NCBI RefSeq assembly: GCF_001636695.1
Contig: NZ_LGEL01000016.1
Span: 19,787-83,786 of the forward strand
DNA length: 64,000 nucleotides
From: Pedobacter panaciterrae
GTDB taxonomy: Bacteria > Bacteroidota > Bacteroidia > Sphingobacteriales > Sphingobacteriaceae
Direction: 5' to 3'
Below are positions 25,794-37,100 of this stretch, piece after piece. The notes beneath the pieces are model-generated. The model did no database searches. It saw nothing but the letters and a program-made list of their open reading frames with translations, and had not been told where the DNA came from. The position numbers were made by a program, and so were the translations under genes. Position 1 is the first letter of the stretch; each line of letters begins with the position of its first letter.

Positions 25794-27044
25794 ATGATGA
25801 GAAAGTTCACTTCCTTTTTGCTTCTTATTGTTAGCCTTAATACAATGGCTCAAAAAACAGATACTACGTTTATAAAACAATTGATGAATAAAAACCCTGA
25901 GCTTTTTTCCGGGGTATTAAACCATCCGCAAAAGAATCAGATCCAGATCCTTTATACTCAAATTGACAGGGATACCAGGAATAAACCGGTTTTTAAAACC
26001 TATAGCTATAACTTAGATGACCACAGGTATTTTTACCCTGCAAGTACCGTTAAACTGGCTGCTGTAATTTTTGCACTTGAAAAAGTAAATGAACTTAAAA
26101 TTGCAGGATTAACTGATAAAAGCACGATGATTACAGATAGTTCATACGCTGCACAAACAGAGGTACTAACAGATAGCACCGCCAAAAACGGTTTACCTTC
26201 TATTGAACATTACATCAAAAAAATATTGCTTACCAGCGATAATGATGCGTTTAACCGCTTGTTTGAATTTATAGGTCGTGCTGAAATTAATAGTAAACTA
26301 AAGAAGTACGGTTTTAACAGCAGTAGGATTCTAAACCGATTGGCCATAGGCGATGCGGGTGAAATGGCAAAACATACGAATCCCATTAAGTTTTACAACG
26401 GAGATAAGCTTGTATATAACCAGCCTGAACAGTATGATCCAAAGGAATATCCACTTTCGTTAACAAATACGGTTATGGGTATTGGCTATCTGGACAGCAC
26501 CGATAATTTGGTGAATAAGCCATTTAACCTCGAAAACAAAAATGCTTTTAGCATTTCAGATCAGCAGGCAATGATGAGGAAATTGATATATCCTGAGGCT
26601 TTTCCTGTTAAGGAGAGATTTAACTTAACTCCTTCAGATTATAAGTTAATTTATACTTATATGAGCAAATTACCAACTGAAAGCGATTACCCTGCCTATG
26701 ATGCTAAAGAGTTTTGGCCAACTTATGCCAAGATGCTATATTATGGTCGCGATAAGGATGCTCAAATTGATTCTAACATCAGGATATTTAATAAATATGG
26801 TGACTCTTATGGTTTCATTATCGACAATTCTTATTTCGTAGATTTCAAAAACCACATAGAGTTCTTCCTTACAGCAGTTGTTCAGTCAAATGAAGATGGT
26901 ATTTTTAACGACAACAAATACGAATACGACACTGTATGCTTCCCTTTCATGAAAAACCTAGGGCGTACTATTTACGCACGTGAACTGGAAAGAAAGCGAA
27001 AATCTGTACCTGACCTTAAGAAATTTAGAATGAAGTATAACTAG
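25794..27044 (+). CDS. Exported serine hydrolase of the class A beta-lactamase fold
   Basis: The 416-residue protein has a signal peptide (LLIVSLNTMAQ). The active-site motif STVK (Ser84, Lys87, in YPASTVKLAAVIF) and SDN (148-150, in LLTSDNDAFNRLFEF) are in the order and spacing of class A beta-lactamases and their hydrolase relatives. I do not see a typical KTG near the C-terminus, and the domain after SDN is longer than in true beta-lactamases. It is therefore more likely a periplasmic serine hydrolase of the beta-lactamase2 group than an antibiotic resistance enzyme. It starts about 40 nt from the divergent B12 promoter, and its stop abuts the convergent ppk2 gene with no gap. An alternative ATG lies 3 nt downstream. 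Confidence 0.78.
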   Translation: MMRKFTSFLLLIVSLNTMAQKTDTTFIKQLMNKNPELFSGVLNHPQKNQIQILYTQIDRDTRNKPVFKTYSYNLDDHRYFYPASTVKLAAVIFALEKVNELKIAGLTDKSTMITDSSYAAQTEVLTDSTAKNGLPSIEHYIKKILLTSDNDAFNRLFEFIGRAEINSKLKKYGFNSSRILNRLAIGDAGEMAKHTNPIKFYNGDKLVYNQPEQYDPKEYPLSLTNTVMGIGYLDSTDNLVNKPFNLENKNAFSISDQQAMMRKLIYPEAFPVKERFNLTPSDYKLIYTYMSKLPTESDYPAYDAKEFWPTYAKMLYYGRDKDAQIDSNIRIFNKYGDSYGFIIDNSYFVDFKNHIEFFLTAVVQSNEDGIFNDNKYEYDTVCFPFMKNLGRTIYARELERKRKSVPDLKKFRMKYN

Positions 27045-27926
27045 CTATTCTTCGTTAAGCAATTGCGCTTTTATTTCATCAAGTTTTTTTGCTTCTTCTT
27101 TTGCCAGAACAGGAAATTTAAGGTTCATCTTTTTGAATGTTTCTGACAATATCTGGCTGATTGCCAATCTTGCATACCACTTTTGATCGGCTGGAATAAT
27201 ATACCAGGGAGAACCTTCTGTGGAAGTAGCTGTTATTGCTTCCTCATAGGCAGTCATATATTGCTTCCATAATTTCCGTTCTTCTATATCACCCGAAGAG
27301 AATTTCCAGTTCTTTGAAGGATCATTTATTCTATCAAGAAAGCGTTGTTTTTGCTCCTCCTTAGAAACATGGAGAAAAATCTTTATAATAACCGTTCCGT
27401 TTTCATTTAAGTGTTTTTCAAAGTTTCTGATGCTTTCGTAACGTTTTTTCCAAAACTCATCATCTATCTTCTTTATATCCTGATATCCGTAAATATGTTC
27501 ATTAAATATATATTCAGGATGAACTTTACAAACCAATACGTTTTCATAATGAGAACGGTTATGGATCCCTACTCTTCCCTTCTCTGGCAAGGCTTTATAA
27601 TGACGCCATAAAAAATCATGATCATACTCTTGCGAATTCGGGGTCTTGAAACTATAAACCTGACAACCTTGTGGGTTTAAGCCAGACATAACGTGTTGTA
27701 TAGCACTGTCTTTTCCGGCTGCATCCATTGCCTGAAAAATGATCAACACAGAACGTGAGTCTTCAGCATATAATGTTTCCTGAGCAACACTTAGTTTCAG
27801 CTTAATTTCCTCAAGCCTCTCTTTACCTTCTTCTTTCTGTAGATTCCCTCTGTAATGGGTATCGTAGTTTTTAAGAGAAACTTTCTTGCCCGGTACAGCA
27901 AAATACTGCTCTAACTCATCTTTCAT
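27045..27926 (-). CDS. ppk2: Polyphosphate kinase 2 family protein
   Basis: A 293-residue PPK2-type kinase. Walker A is QAMDAAGKDSA (65-75), the lid/Walker B region is GRVGIHNRSHYENVLV (118-133), and the later KIFLHVSKEEQKQRFLDRINDPSKNWKF and DIEERKLWKQYMTAYEEAI stretches are characteristic. PPK2 enzymes move phosphate between polyphosphate and nucleotides (class I: NDP to NTP; class III also AMP). The length fits a single-domain enzyme. Class cannot be decided by eye. It stands alone, convergent with the serine hydrolase gene. Confidence 0.93.
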   Translation of the reverse strand: MKDELEQYFAVPGKKVSLKNYDTHYRGNLQKEEGKERLEEIKLKLSVAQETLYAEDSRSVLIIFQAMDAAGKDSAIQHVMSGLNPQGCQVYSFKTPNSQEYDHDFLWRHYKALPEKGRVGIHNRSHYENVLVCKVHPEYIFNEHIYGYQDIKKIDDEFWKKRYESIRNFEKHLNENGTVIIKIFLHVSKEEQKQRFLDRINDPSKNWKFSSGDIEERKLWKQYMTAYEEAITATSTEGSPWYIIPADQKWYARLAISQILSETFKKMNLKFPVLAKEEAKKLDEIKAQLLNEE

Positions 27927-28011
27927 AAAGTGGTATGTTTTTGTTAAATATAGAATAAATTATTGTGCATTTTTTATCAAAAAGTACATTCCTTTAATCA
28001 AAAAGAACAGG

Positions 28012-28039
28012 TTGCTTAGTACTTTAATCTCTAAATTTG
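28012..28039 (+). promoter_or_regulatory. Possible promoter of the GH43-like gene (TTG-N17-TAAATTTG)
   Basis: TTG at 28012-28014 and TAAATTTG at 28032-28039 are 17 nt apart, at the short end of the range for Bacteroidota promoters. The start codon follows 37 nt after the -7 box, leaving room for a short leader. Confidence 0.45.
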
Positions 28040-28076
28040 ACTTATCCCTTTAACAATTGTAAAACCATTCTGTTTC

Positions 28077-29627
28077 ATGAAGAAGACTATTTTATCTGCG
28101 CTGCTACTATTTTCAATCATCTTGTTTTCGCTAAATACGCAGGGACAAACAAAAGCTACCTTTAAGAATTTCAATGATGCTTCTGAACAGGTTACACGGT
28201 TTAGTACTGTTGGAGAAGCCATTGATGCGCATGATGGAGAAATTGCATTTTTCGAAGGTGTTTATTATCTATATGGAACAAGTTATGGATGTGGTTTTCA
28301 ATGGGGCAAAAAAGAAGCGCCTTTTTGTGGGTTCAAATCCTATTCTTCAACAGACCTGGTTCATTGGACAGATCAAGGTTTTTTATTTGACGCAAAGACT
28401 CCCCTATGGCAATCGAGATGCAATGGAAGCACCTATGGCTGTTTTCGTCCGCATGTAATTTTCAACAAAAAAACTTCATTGTATGTATTATGGATCAATG
28501 TTTATGATAACATTTCGGGGTTTCGTGTATTTACCAGCAAAAAACCTACAGGTCCCTTTACAGAAGTTGCGGAACCAAAATTAGCAGTCAACACAGATGC
28601 TCCTGCGGCAGGACTGAACAACGGAGATCATGATACTTTTGTTGATAAAGATGGTACTGCCTACCTTGCTTTTACCGATTGGAGAACAAAGGGTACGATA
28701 GTGATTGAAAAATTGAATGATGATTACCTGAGTGGCAGCGGAGTGGTTACAAAAGGGATTACTCCGGGGCAGACTGAAGCTCCTTCTTTATTTGAAAGAA
28801 ACGGAATTTATTATCTGACTTATTCAGATCCTAACTGTGGCTATTGTGCAGGAACCGGTACTTCTTACCGAACTGCAAAAACACCATTAGGCCCATGGTC
28901 TGAAGGAATTCAAATTAGCAACAATTCTTGCGGAGGCCAGCCTTCTTTTGTTTCGCCTATAAAATTAACCTCGGGCATGATCTACATTTATGGAAGTGAT
29001 CTGTGGAATAATGCAGCAAAAAATGAATCACTTGCCAATTACTATTGGGCGCCTTTAAACTTTGCAGAGGACGGATCTATACTTCCGATGGTATGCCAGA
29101 ATGAGGTTACGCTTTCTCTGGCAACAGGAAGCAAGGGAAAACAAAAGCAAATTAAAGACCTGGATAATGATGCAGGGATTAAAAATTTTAAACACCACTC
29201 TGATATTAGTCGTGATATTCAGCGCGGACAGGGATTCAAGGCAACTCGCAGCGGAATTCTCAATACGGTATCGATCACTACTTTTCAGAACAATGATCCT
29301 GATGCCGATCTGAGCTTAATGATCTATGGGGCAGATGCTTCTTTTCTGCCTACAGGAGAACCGCTAAAAAAAATGAACATTGCTAAAGATTCAGTAAGCT
29401 GGTCTCCATCGAATATTACGGTTAATCCAAATATCTCTGTTGTGGCTGGCAAACGTTATGTATTGGTATTAAAGTCTGCTTCTACAAAAGGAGCCTATGG
29501 GTTCATGTATCACGATGAAGCTTTAGAACAGAATGCCGGAGCTTCATACAGTTCTGACCGGGGTATGCATTACAATGTTGAAAAGAATCGTAAAATCAAA
29601 TTTTCTACCACTATAAAACGAAAGTAA
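28077..29627 (+). CDS. Exported glycoside hydrolase family 43-like protein
   Basis: The 516-residue protein has a signal peptide (ILFSLNTQGQ). The five-bladed propeller signatures of GH43 are present: DAHDGEIAFFEGVYYLYGTSY near residue 50 (an Asp in the general-base region), YSSTDLVHWTDQG, FRPHVIFN (blade 2), DHDTFVDKDGTAYLAF (the central Asp), and TEAPSLFERNGIYYLTYSD (the probable general-acid Glu). The C-terminal 150 residues form a beta domain that may bind carbohydrate. Sequence style is nearest the galactan/arabinan-type GH43 branch, but substrate cannot be set. It stands alone upstream of a GT39 gene, with a 67-nt gap and no SusCD genes. Confidence 0.84.
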   Translation: MKKTILSALLLFSIILFSLNTQGQTKATFKNFNDASEQVTRFSTVGEAIDAHDGEIAFFEGVYYLYGTSYGCGFQWGKKEAPFCGFKSYSSTDLVHWTDQGFLFDAKTPLWQSRCNGSTYGCFRPHVIFNKKTSLYVLWINVYDNISGFRVFTSKKPTGPFTEVAEPKLAVNTDAPAAGLNNGDHDTFVDKDGTAYLAFTDWRTKGTIVIEKLNDDYLSGSGVVTKGITPGQTEAPSLFERNGIYYLTYSDPNCGYCAGTGTSYRTAKTPLGPWSEGIQISNNSCGGQPSFVSPIKLTSGMIYIYGSDLWNNAAKNESLANYYWAPLNFAEDGSILPMVCQNEVTLSLATGSKGKQKQIKDLDNDAGIKNFKHHSDISRDIQRGQGFKATRSGILNTVSITTFQNNDPDADLSLMIYGADASFLPTGEPLKKMNIAKDSVSWSPSNITVNPNISVVAGKRYVLVLKSASTKGAYGFMYHDEALEQNAGASYSSDRGMHYNVEKNRKIKFSTTIKRK

Positions 29628-29694
29628 TTCATTTAACTATTATGTATCAATAAATTAATAATCTGCTTATAGCTTAAGGATACTTTAGTGAAGT

Positions 29695-31344
29695 ATGATA
29701 TCCTTAAAATTATCTGAGAGCAGGTGTTATGAAGTGCTGATCTGGGTGCTGATCGCGGTTAGCTGTTTGTCATTGTTTAATGAGGTAATGGAACCTGACG
29801 GTGCCTTATATGCCACAATTTCTAAAAACATAATTATAAGAAAGGACTGGTTTAACCTATATGTGCATGGCAAAGACTGGCTGGATAAGCCCCATCTTCC
29901 TTTCTGGCTAGCTGCTGCAAGCTTTAAACTTTTCGGAATATCTGCTTTTGCATATAAACTTCCTTCCCTTTTGATCAGTCTGATGGGAACATTTTATCTT
30001 TATCGTTTTACCAAAGATCATTTTAACCGGCAAACTGCACTCATAACCACTATTATATTTCTTTCAGGATTGCACGTATTAATTTCAAATTCCGACGTAC
30101 GGGCCGAAGCTTATCTTGCAGCCTTTGTTACTGCAGCGATTTACCATTATGATAAGGCACGTCAGAAATCTTTGCAACATATTGTTGCAGGTTCTTTCTT
30201 TGCTGCCTGTGCAGTAATGGTTAAGGGTATATTTGTCCTGATTCCGGTATTTGGCGGTTTTATTATTTACTGGGCCTTAACTCATCAATTAAAGGAATTT
30301 TTGAAACCAAAATGGTGGATTGCCATTGCACTTATTTTAATTTTTATAACCCCTGAATTATATTCCCTTTATATACAATTCGACCTCCATCCTGAAAAAA
30401 CAGTATTTGGGCAACAGGGGGTATCAGGGCTTAAATTCTTTTTCTGGGACAGCCAGTTTGGCCGTTTTTTTAATACTGGCCCAATTAAGGGAAAAGGCGA
30501 CCTTTCTTTTTTCTTACATACTACTTTATGGGCATTTTTACCATGGTCTGTTTTGTTTTATGCAGGCGTAATCGACTCATGTAAGAAACGATCCAGAAGT
30601 GTTCTTCCACCGGAAATAATTATCATATGGAGTTCGGCTTTGATTACTTTTTTATTGTTTTCATTTTCTAAATTCCAGCTCCCTCATTATATATTGGTCA
30701 TATTTCCACAATTTTCAATTATTACCGCACTATACCTGGTGAGAATTAGTGAAAAGGGAATTAAAACATTTCTTGTTGTTCAAAATGTAATCTTTCTTAT
30801 TGTAATTCTACTGCTTGGCTCAATTACAGTTTGTTTCCATTTCCAGTTATATGGTATCGCAATTTTGATTTTGCTGATCACTACTGTCAGTGCTTTTATA
30901 TTATTTAAAGGTGCATCTGTTCAAACCATTATTAACAGAGGTGCAATTCTATCGATCGGTATAATGAGCTTTCTCTATCTCTTATTTTATCCCTCTATTT
31001 TAAAATACCAGTCGGGCATGGAGGCTGGAAAATGGTTACAGGCAAATCAAAGTAAGGCTAATCCAGCTGTTTTTAGATATGAGCATGCCTTTTCTTTTGA
31101 TTTTTATGCCAATGGAGAAGTTAAATACCTTTACGATGATGCTGATCTGGAAAAGGCCAGACTACAAAAGAACATGACCATCTACACCTACGAATCTGAA
31201 CTTCAATACCTTAAAAGCAAATATGATATAAAAATATTAAAGCGCTTTGATTATTACCATGTAACTAAATTGAAAGGAAAGTTTATACTGGCAGAAAGCC
31301 GCCCTTCAGTTCTGGAACATTTTTATTTAATAACGATTAAATAA
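29695..31344 (+). CDS. GT39 family glycosyltransferase (ArnT/PMT-like)
   Basis: A 549-residue integral membrane protein with about 11 helices. The first periplasmic loop has the family features: an acidic site (MEPDGALYATISKNI, where DE or D is catalytic), WFNLYVHGKDWLDKPHLPFWLAA, then FKLFGISAFAYKLPSLL. Further hydrophobic stretches fill the middle and a soluble C-terminal domain of about 120 residues ends the protein. GT39 enzymes use polyprenyl-phosphate sugars to modify lipid A, proteins or other periplasmic acceptors. The acceptor here is unknown. Start ATG 29695. Confidence 0.88.
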   Translation: MISLKLSESRCYEVLIWVLIAVSCLSLFNEVMEPDGALYATISKNIIIRKDWFNLYVHGKDWLDKPHLPFWLAAASFKLFGISAFAYKLPSLLISLMGTFYLYRFTKDHFNRQTALITTIIFLSGLHVLISNSDVRAEAYLAAFVTAAIYHYDKARQKSLQHIVAGSFFAACAVMVKGIFVLIPVFGGFIIYWALTHQLKEFLKPKWWIAIALILIFITPELYSLYIQFDLHPEKTVFGQQGVSGLKFFFWDSQFGRFFNTGPIKGKGDLSFFLHTTLWAFLPWSVLFYAGVIDSCKKRSRSVLPPEIIIIWSSALITFLLFSFSKFQLPHYILVIFPQFSIITALYLVRISEKGIKTFLVVQNVIFLIVILLLGSITVCFHFQLYGIAILILLITTVSAFILFKGASVQTIINRGAILSIGIMSFLYLLFYPSILKYQSGMEAGKWLQANQSKANPAVFRYEHAFSFDFYANGEVKYLYDDADLEKARLQKNMTIYTYESELQYLKSKYDIKILKRFDYYHVTKLKGKFILAESRPSVLEHFYLITIK

Positions 31345-31644
31345 GGAACCGGATGTGATCATCACCATGTTTTCGCGAATAATTGGATTTCCAATTTTAT
31401 CTTTGTTTATGTTTTTTGACACATAAAGCCTAAATTCATAGTTATTCCAGATTCTCGGGACTGGTTTTGGCGTTCTTATTTTCCTGATTAACAATTGTTT
31501 TATAAATCTTTTTAAACTCTTAATTATACAAAGCAACTTCAAATATCAAATTAACCAGTTTATTAATTAATTGTGTTTATTTGCATTGCAAGTTTTAACA
31601 CTATTTAACATTAACAGTTTTACGTTTTTTTTCATCTTTATCAC
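31345..31644. other. AT-rich intergenic region, no supported gene
   Basis: The 300 nt between the GT39 gene and the PBP gene are AT-rich. The only frame is a 71-codon minus-strand stretch (31327-31542) that overlaps the GT39 end, is rich in Lys/Arg/Ile and has no recognisable motif. I see no hairpin terminator and no clear TAnnTTTG promoter. The PBP promoter should lie in its right half. Confidence 0.5.
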
Positions 31645-34107
31645 ATGTTTAAAGAAATTCGCAATAAGTACATTCGTTATTCGAGTATAGTTCTTTTTTG
31701 TATCATTATCTTCTTTTGTGCGTTGCAACTTAACTTTTTATGGTTATTTGGTTACTCTCCTTCCGTTAAAGATATAAAAGCTCCTACCCTTCGTGTAGGT
31801 TCAGAACTATATACCTCTGACGGTAAGCTAATTGGCCGCTATTATAAAGAAAACCGTACTCCGGTAAATTTTAACGAGATAGCACCAAGTGTAATTAATG
31901 CGCTTGTAGCCACCGAGGATGTACGCTTTTACAGCCACATGGGTATCGACTTCAGATCCTTATTATCGAGTGGGATCTCTACAGCCACAGGTGATAAAAG
32001 AGGTGCCAGCACAATTACTCAGCAATTGGCAAAAAACCTTTACCGCACACGTTACAATAAATCTCAGGGTCTTTTAAGTCATATACCGCTATTGCGAACA
32101 CTTATTCCCAAACTTAAAGAATGGCTTACGGCTGTAAAACTGGAGTCTAACTATTCTAAAAATGATATCATTACCATGTACCTGAATACGGTTTCTTTTG
32201 GTAACAATGCTTATGGGATAAAAACCGCTGCCAGAATATACTTCGACAAGCAGGCAAATGAGCTGGATATACCTGAATCGGCTTTATTGGTAGGTATGTT
32301 AAAAGGTACCAGTTTATATAACCCCATAAAAAACCCACAAAGAGCATTAGAGAGACGTAATGTGTCTTTGGCTCAAATGAACAAATACAATTACATTAAT
32401 GCCGCACAGTTAGACAGTTTTAAAAATACACCTATAAAGCTTAAAGAAGGACGCATTGATGAAGGTAGCGACGGTGACTCTTATCTAAGAGCTGCAGTAG
32501 ATAAATACCTGGAAAAATGGTGTGATGATAATGGTTATGATTTATATGAAGACGGATTAAAAATCTATACCACTATTGATTCTAAACTACAAAAATATGC
32601 AGAGGAAGCCGTTGCAGACCAGATGAAAACTATACAAAAAAGGTTTTATAACGTTTGGGGAAAGGAAGATCCATGGCAAGATTCAGAAAAGAAAAAGGTA
32701 GATTATCCTGAACGCGCAAAGAAAAACTTACCGATATATGCGCTTCTTCAAAAGAAATTCAGCAATTCTCCTGATTCTATAGAAGCTTATTTCAACAAGA
32801 AAAAGAAGATGAAAATCTTTAGCTGGAATGGCGACAGAGATACCCTATTTTCTACAATGGACTCCATCAGATACTATGGTAAAATAATGAATACCGGAAT
32901 GATGACCATGGATCCGTTTAATGGAAAGATTAAAGTTTGGGTAGGCGGTATTGATCATAAGTTCTTTAAATATGACCATGTAAACCAATCTAAAAGACAA
33001 GCTGGCTCTACTTTTAAGCCTTTTGCTTATTTAGCCGCTCTGGAATCAGGAATGAGCCCATGCGATAAGTTTACCGACAAACCTGTACGAATCTCTTATC
33101 AGGAAAATGGAAAAACGGAATATTGGGAGCCAAGAAATGCAGATTGGAGCAATAGCTATCGCGAGATGTCTCTTCGCTGGGCTATGGCAAAATCAGTAAA
33201 CACCATAACTGCTCAGGTTACGGAAAAAGTAGGTGCAGAAAATGTAGTAAAATGGGCACATGAATGTGGTATTGACAGTCATTTAGCTACTGTACCTTCT
33301 GTGAGCCTTGGTCCAAATGACGTATCTGTATACGAGATGGTTAAAGCTTATGGAACTTTCTTAAACGGGGGTATCAAAACAGACCCCATTCTGGTTGAAA
33401 AAGTGACTGATCAGGATGATAACATCATTGAAGAATTTAAAGCAAAAACAAAAAGGACACTTACCGAAGAAATAGCATGGTTAATGATATATATGCTTAG
33501 AGGCGGTATGGAAGAACCAGGTGGAACCTCGCAAGCGCTTTGGGAATGGGATCTTTGGAAAAATAACAATCAGATTGGGGGCAAAACAGGAACTTCATCT
33601 GACTATGTTGATGCATGGTATATGGGTGTTACAAAAGATCTGGTTACCGGTGTTTGGGTTGGCTGCGACGAACGTACTGCACATTTTAAAAACGGAGAAT
33701 CTGGTGAAGGTTCAAGAACTGCCCTGCCTATTTTTGCGAAATTCATGGAAAAGGTTTACAAAGACCCAAGTACCGGATATACAATGGGGCCATTTCCTAA
33801 ATCGAAAGTTAAAATCACAAGAGATATTAACTGCCCTAGTCCTAGATTTACTGTTGACACCACAAGCACTGATAGTTTAGCTGTAGATTCAACAGGTTTT
33901 GATACTCCTCCTGTTGAAGAAGTTCAACCTGCTCAACAGGAAATTGTAACACCTAAACCTGAAGAAAACAAAACACCTGAAACTCCTAAACAACAACCTG
34001 CAACAGAAGCTCCGTTAACTAAAAAAGAAGAGCGCCAGCTGAAGAGAAAACAACGTCAGGAAGAAAAAGACAGAGAAAAGGAGAGAAAGAAAAACGAACA
34101 ACAGTAG
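31645..34107 (+). CDS. Class A penicillin-binding protein (PBP1A-like, GT51 plus transpeptidase)
   Basis: An 820-residue bifunctional peptidoglycan synthase. After a membrane anchor (about 13-36), the GT51 domain has the catalytic EDVRFYSHMGID (Glu91) and RGASTITQQLAKNLY. The transpeptidase has STFK (Ser455, Lys458), SVN (517-519) and KTG (647-649). It polymerises lipid II and crosslinks peptides at the periplasmic face. The last about 90 residues are unusual, a Pro/Glu/Gln-rich stretch then a Lys/Arg/Glu-rich tail (KKEERQLKRKQRQEEKDREK), possibly a coiled or charged cell-wall-contacting segment. The next gene follows after 40 nt. Confidence 0.94.
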   Translation: MFKEIRNKYIRYSSIVLFCIIIFFCALQLNFLWLFGYSPSVKDIKAPTLRVGSELYTSDGKLIGRYYKENRTPVNFNEIAPSVINALVATEDVRFYSHMGIDFRSLLSSGISTATGDKRGASTITQQLAKNLYRTRYNKSQGLLSHIPLLRTLIPKLKEWLTAVKLESNYSKNDIITMYLNTVSFGNNAYGIKTAARIYFDKQANELDIPESALLVGMLKGTSLYNPIKNPQRALERRNVSLAQMNKYNYINAAQLDSFKNTPIKLKEGRIDEGSDGDSYLRAAVDKYLEKWCDDNGYDLYEDGLKIYTTIDSKLQKYAEEAVADQMKTIQKRFYNVWGKEDPWQDSEKKKVDYPERAKKNLPIYALLQKKFSNSPDSIEAYFNKKKKMKIFSWNGDRDTLFSTMDSIRYYGKIMNTGMMTMDPFNGKIKVWVGGIDHKFFKYDHVNQSKRQAGSTFKPFAYLAALESGMSPCDKFTDKPVRISYQENGKTEYWEPRNADWSNSYREMSLRWAMAKSVNTITAQVTEKVGAENVVKWAHECGIDSHLATVPSVSLGPNDVSVYEMVKAYGTFLNGGIKTDPILVEKVTDQDDNIIEEFKAKTKRTLTEEIAWLMIYMLRGGMEEPGGTSQALWEWDLWKNNNQIGGKTGTSSDYVDAWYMGVTKDLVTGVWVGCDERTAHFKNGESGEGSRTALPIFAKFMEKVYKDPSTGYTMGPFPKSKVKITRDINCPSPRFTVDTTSTDSLAVDSTGFDTPPVEEVQPAQQEIVTPKPEENKTPETPKQQPATEAPLTKKEERQLKRKQRQEEKDREKERKKNEQQ

Positions 34108-34147
34108 CTTTTAATATTTATAAATTATAACAAACAATAGTCCTACT

Positions 34148-37100
34148 ATGATCATGAACTCTACATTTTTGAGAAGACTAATTCCACTGCTAATCTTCAT
34201 AATGATATCTGCTGTTTCCGTTCAGGCTCAATACTTTGGCCAGAATAAGGTTAGGTATAAAAATGAAAAGTTTAAGGTTCTCCAGACACCACATTTTGAG
34301 CTTTATTATTATCTTAAAAATGAGAAGATGATTCAGAAATTTGCTCAGGATGCAGAAACCTGGTACAAAATGCATCAGGAGATTTTCAGAGACACATTCC
34401 TAAAGAAAAACCCTATCATCCTTTACAACAATCACCCTGATTTTCAACAAACTACAGCTTTACAGGGCGAAATTGGTGTTGGTACAGGTGGTGTAACAGA
34501 AGCACTTAAAAACAGGGTAATTATGCCTGTAATGGAGCTGAACAACCAAACCAGACACGTTTTAGGTCACGAGTTGGTTCACGCTTTTCAATACCATATC
34601 CTGCTTGAAAAGGATTCTATTGGTCTGGAAAGCGTAGGTCAGATTCCTTTATGGATGATTGAGGGTATGGCCGAATATCTTTCTGTTGGTAAAACCGATG
34701 CCTTTACCTCTATGTGGATGAGAGATGCATTGTTAAACAGAGATATCCCTTCTTTAAAAGACCTTACCAATTCAAATAAATACTTCCCATATCGTTACGG
34801 TCAGGCATTCTGGACTTTTGTAGGCTCTGTTTATGGCGACACAACCATTGTTCCTTTATTTAAAGCTACAGCAAGATTTGGATATGAGAATGGTTTAAAA
34901 TATACCTTCGGATATGATGACAATACATTATCCGGACTGTGGAAAAATGCGATTGAATCTCATTATCGTCCGATGTTAAAGTCTGACAGCTCTCAGATTA
35001 AGATCAGTGGCACAAAAATTATCGACAACAAAAATGCAGGAAACATGAACGTTGCTCCTGCAATCAGTCCTGATGGAAAATACCTGTGCTTCCTTTCAGA
35101 AAAAGACTTATTTGGCATAGATCTCTTTTTGGCCGATGCCAAGACGGGAAAGATAATGAGGAAACTCAGTAGCCAGGTAGCCAATTCCCATATAGACGAT
35201 TTTAACTTTCTGGAATCAGCAGGTGCATGGTCGCCAGATAGCAAACAGTTTGCTTTTAGTATCTTCAGTAAAGGTAAAAATCAATTGATGGTAATCAATG
35301 TTGACAATGGAAGTATTGCTTTAAGAACTGATATGGGCAATGTTGAGCAGTTTGGAAACCTTACCTGGTCGCCAAATGGAGACGAAATTGCCTTCTCTGG
35401 AATGGTTGAAGGACAAAGTGATATTTTTACTTACAACATTAAAACCAAAGCAATAACGCCTATTACTGATGATGCTTATTCTGATTACGCACCAAGTTAT
35501 TCTCCTGATGGGAAAAAAATTGTTTTTTCTTCAGACAGGGCTTCAATGAAGCAAAATAGCAGTAATGCTGTTCACCCTATTAACCTCACAGTATACGACA
35601 TTGATAGTAAATCATTAACAGATGTACCTGTTTTCCCTGGAGCAAATAACTTAAATGCTCAGTTTTCAGGTGATAGCAAAAGACTATTTTTCTTATCCAA
35701 CAGAGATGGTTTCAGAAACTTATACGAATACAACCTTGGCGACAATACAGTAAAACAACTCACTGACTACTTTACCGGTATTAGTGGGGTTACAGAGTTC
35801 TCACCGGCTATTTCAGTTTCAAGAAACGACGATATCATTTATAGCTACTATCGTTACCAAAGGTACACCCTGTACAACTCCCCTCTTAGCAATTTTAAAT
35901 CAAAACCAGTTGATGCTAAGGAGGTAAACTTCGATGCTGCAATATTGCCTCCAATGGAAAATACAGGTGTTGACATTGTAAACTCTAATCTTGGAAACTT
36001 TGAAAAGTTTGAAAAAACGCTTACTGATTCTATGAGATTAATACCGTACAAACCAAAGTTCAAACTTGACTACCTGGCTAATAGCGGTGTAGGTGTTTCA
36101 ACCAGCCGATTTGGAACAGGGGTTCAGGGTGGTATTGTAGGGATGTTCAGTGATATTCTTGGGAAAAACCAAATTGTAGCCAATTTATCTGTAAATGGTG
36201 AAATTTATGATTTTGGCGGTCTTGTAGGCTATATTAACCAGCAAAGCAGAATTAACTGGGGCTTTGCACTATCACATATTCCATACATAACTGGTTTTAG
36301 AGATATAGTAGCAGAACAAATTGATCAGAAAGATGGCACCAAACTGGATGTTATAAACGACAGAACTAATTTAATCAGAACATTTGAAGACCAGGCTCAG
36401 GTGTTTGGAGCTTATCCATTTAATAAAGTACACCGTTTTGAACTAGGTGGTACATTTTCACGTTATAGTTACCGTATAGATCGCATAAGCAACTATTATG
36501 ACGAAACAGGATCGTATTATCTTGGCTCTGAAAAGAAAAAGATACCAACAGATCAGGCATCCCGGGAATTAAATATACCGTTTAATTCATTTACTATTTT
36601 CCAGGCTAATGCTTCGTTTGTTGGCGACAACTCCATTATGGGGGTTACCTCTCCTCTTGATGGCTTTAGATATAGAGTTGGAGCTGAACAATATTTTGGC
36701 GATTATAGTTTCTCTGCCGTTACAGTTGATTTAAGAAAATATGTGCGTGTTAAGCCATTTACCTTTGCAGCAAGAACCTACAATTATATTAGAATTGGAA
36801 GAGATGGCGAAAACCTTTATCCATTGTATGCGGGATATCCATACCTGATAAGGGGTTACGAAGCAAACTCTCTATATAAGAGTAATAACTTAGGTGGGAA
36901 CTTTGACATTAATCAGTTGTCGGGAAGTAAGATTGCAGTAGTAAACTTTGAAGTTCGCTTACCATTTACCGGTCCTAAAAAACTTGCTCAGATACCATCT
37001 AAATTTTTATTTACAGATTTAAACCTATTCTTTGATGCTGGATTGGCATGGGATGAAGATTCGAAAGTAGTTTTTAAGAGTCAGCCTAATGGTGTTCTAC

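Noticed and set aside
25794-27044. Calling the serine hydrolase an antibiotic-resistance beta-lactamase
   Set aside because: STVK and SDN fit the fold, but no clear KTG and a longer C-terminal domain; resistance cannot be supported.
31327-31542. 71-codon minus-strand frame after the GT39 gene
   Set aside because: Overlaps the GT39 end, has no motif or signal, is compositionally AT-driven, and no promoter is seen.
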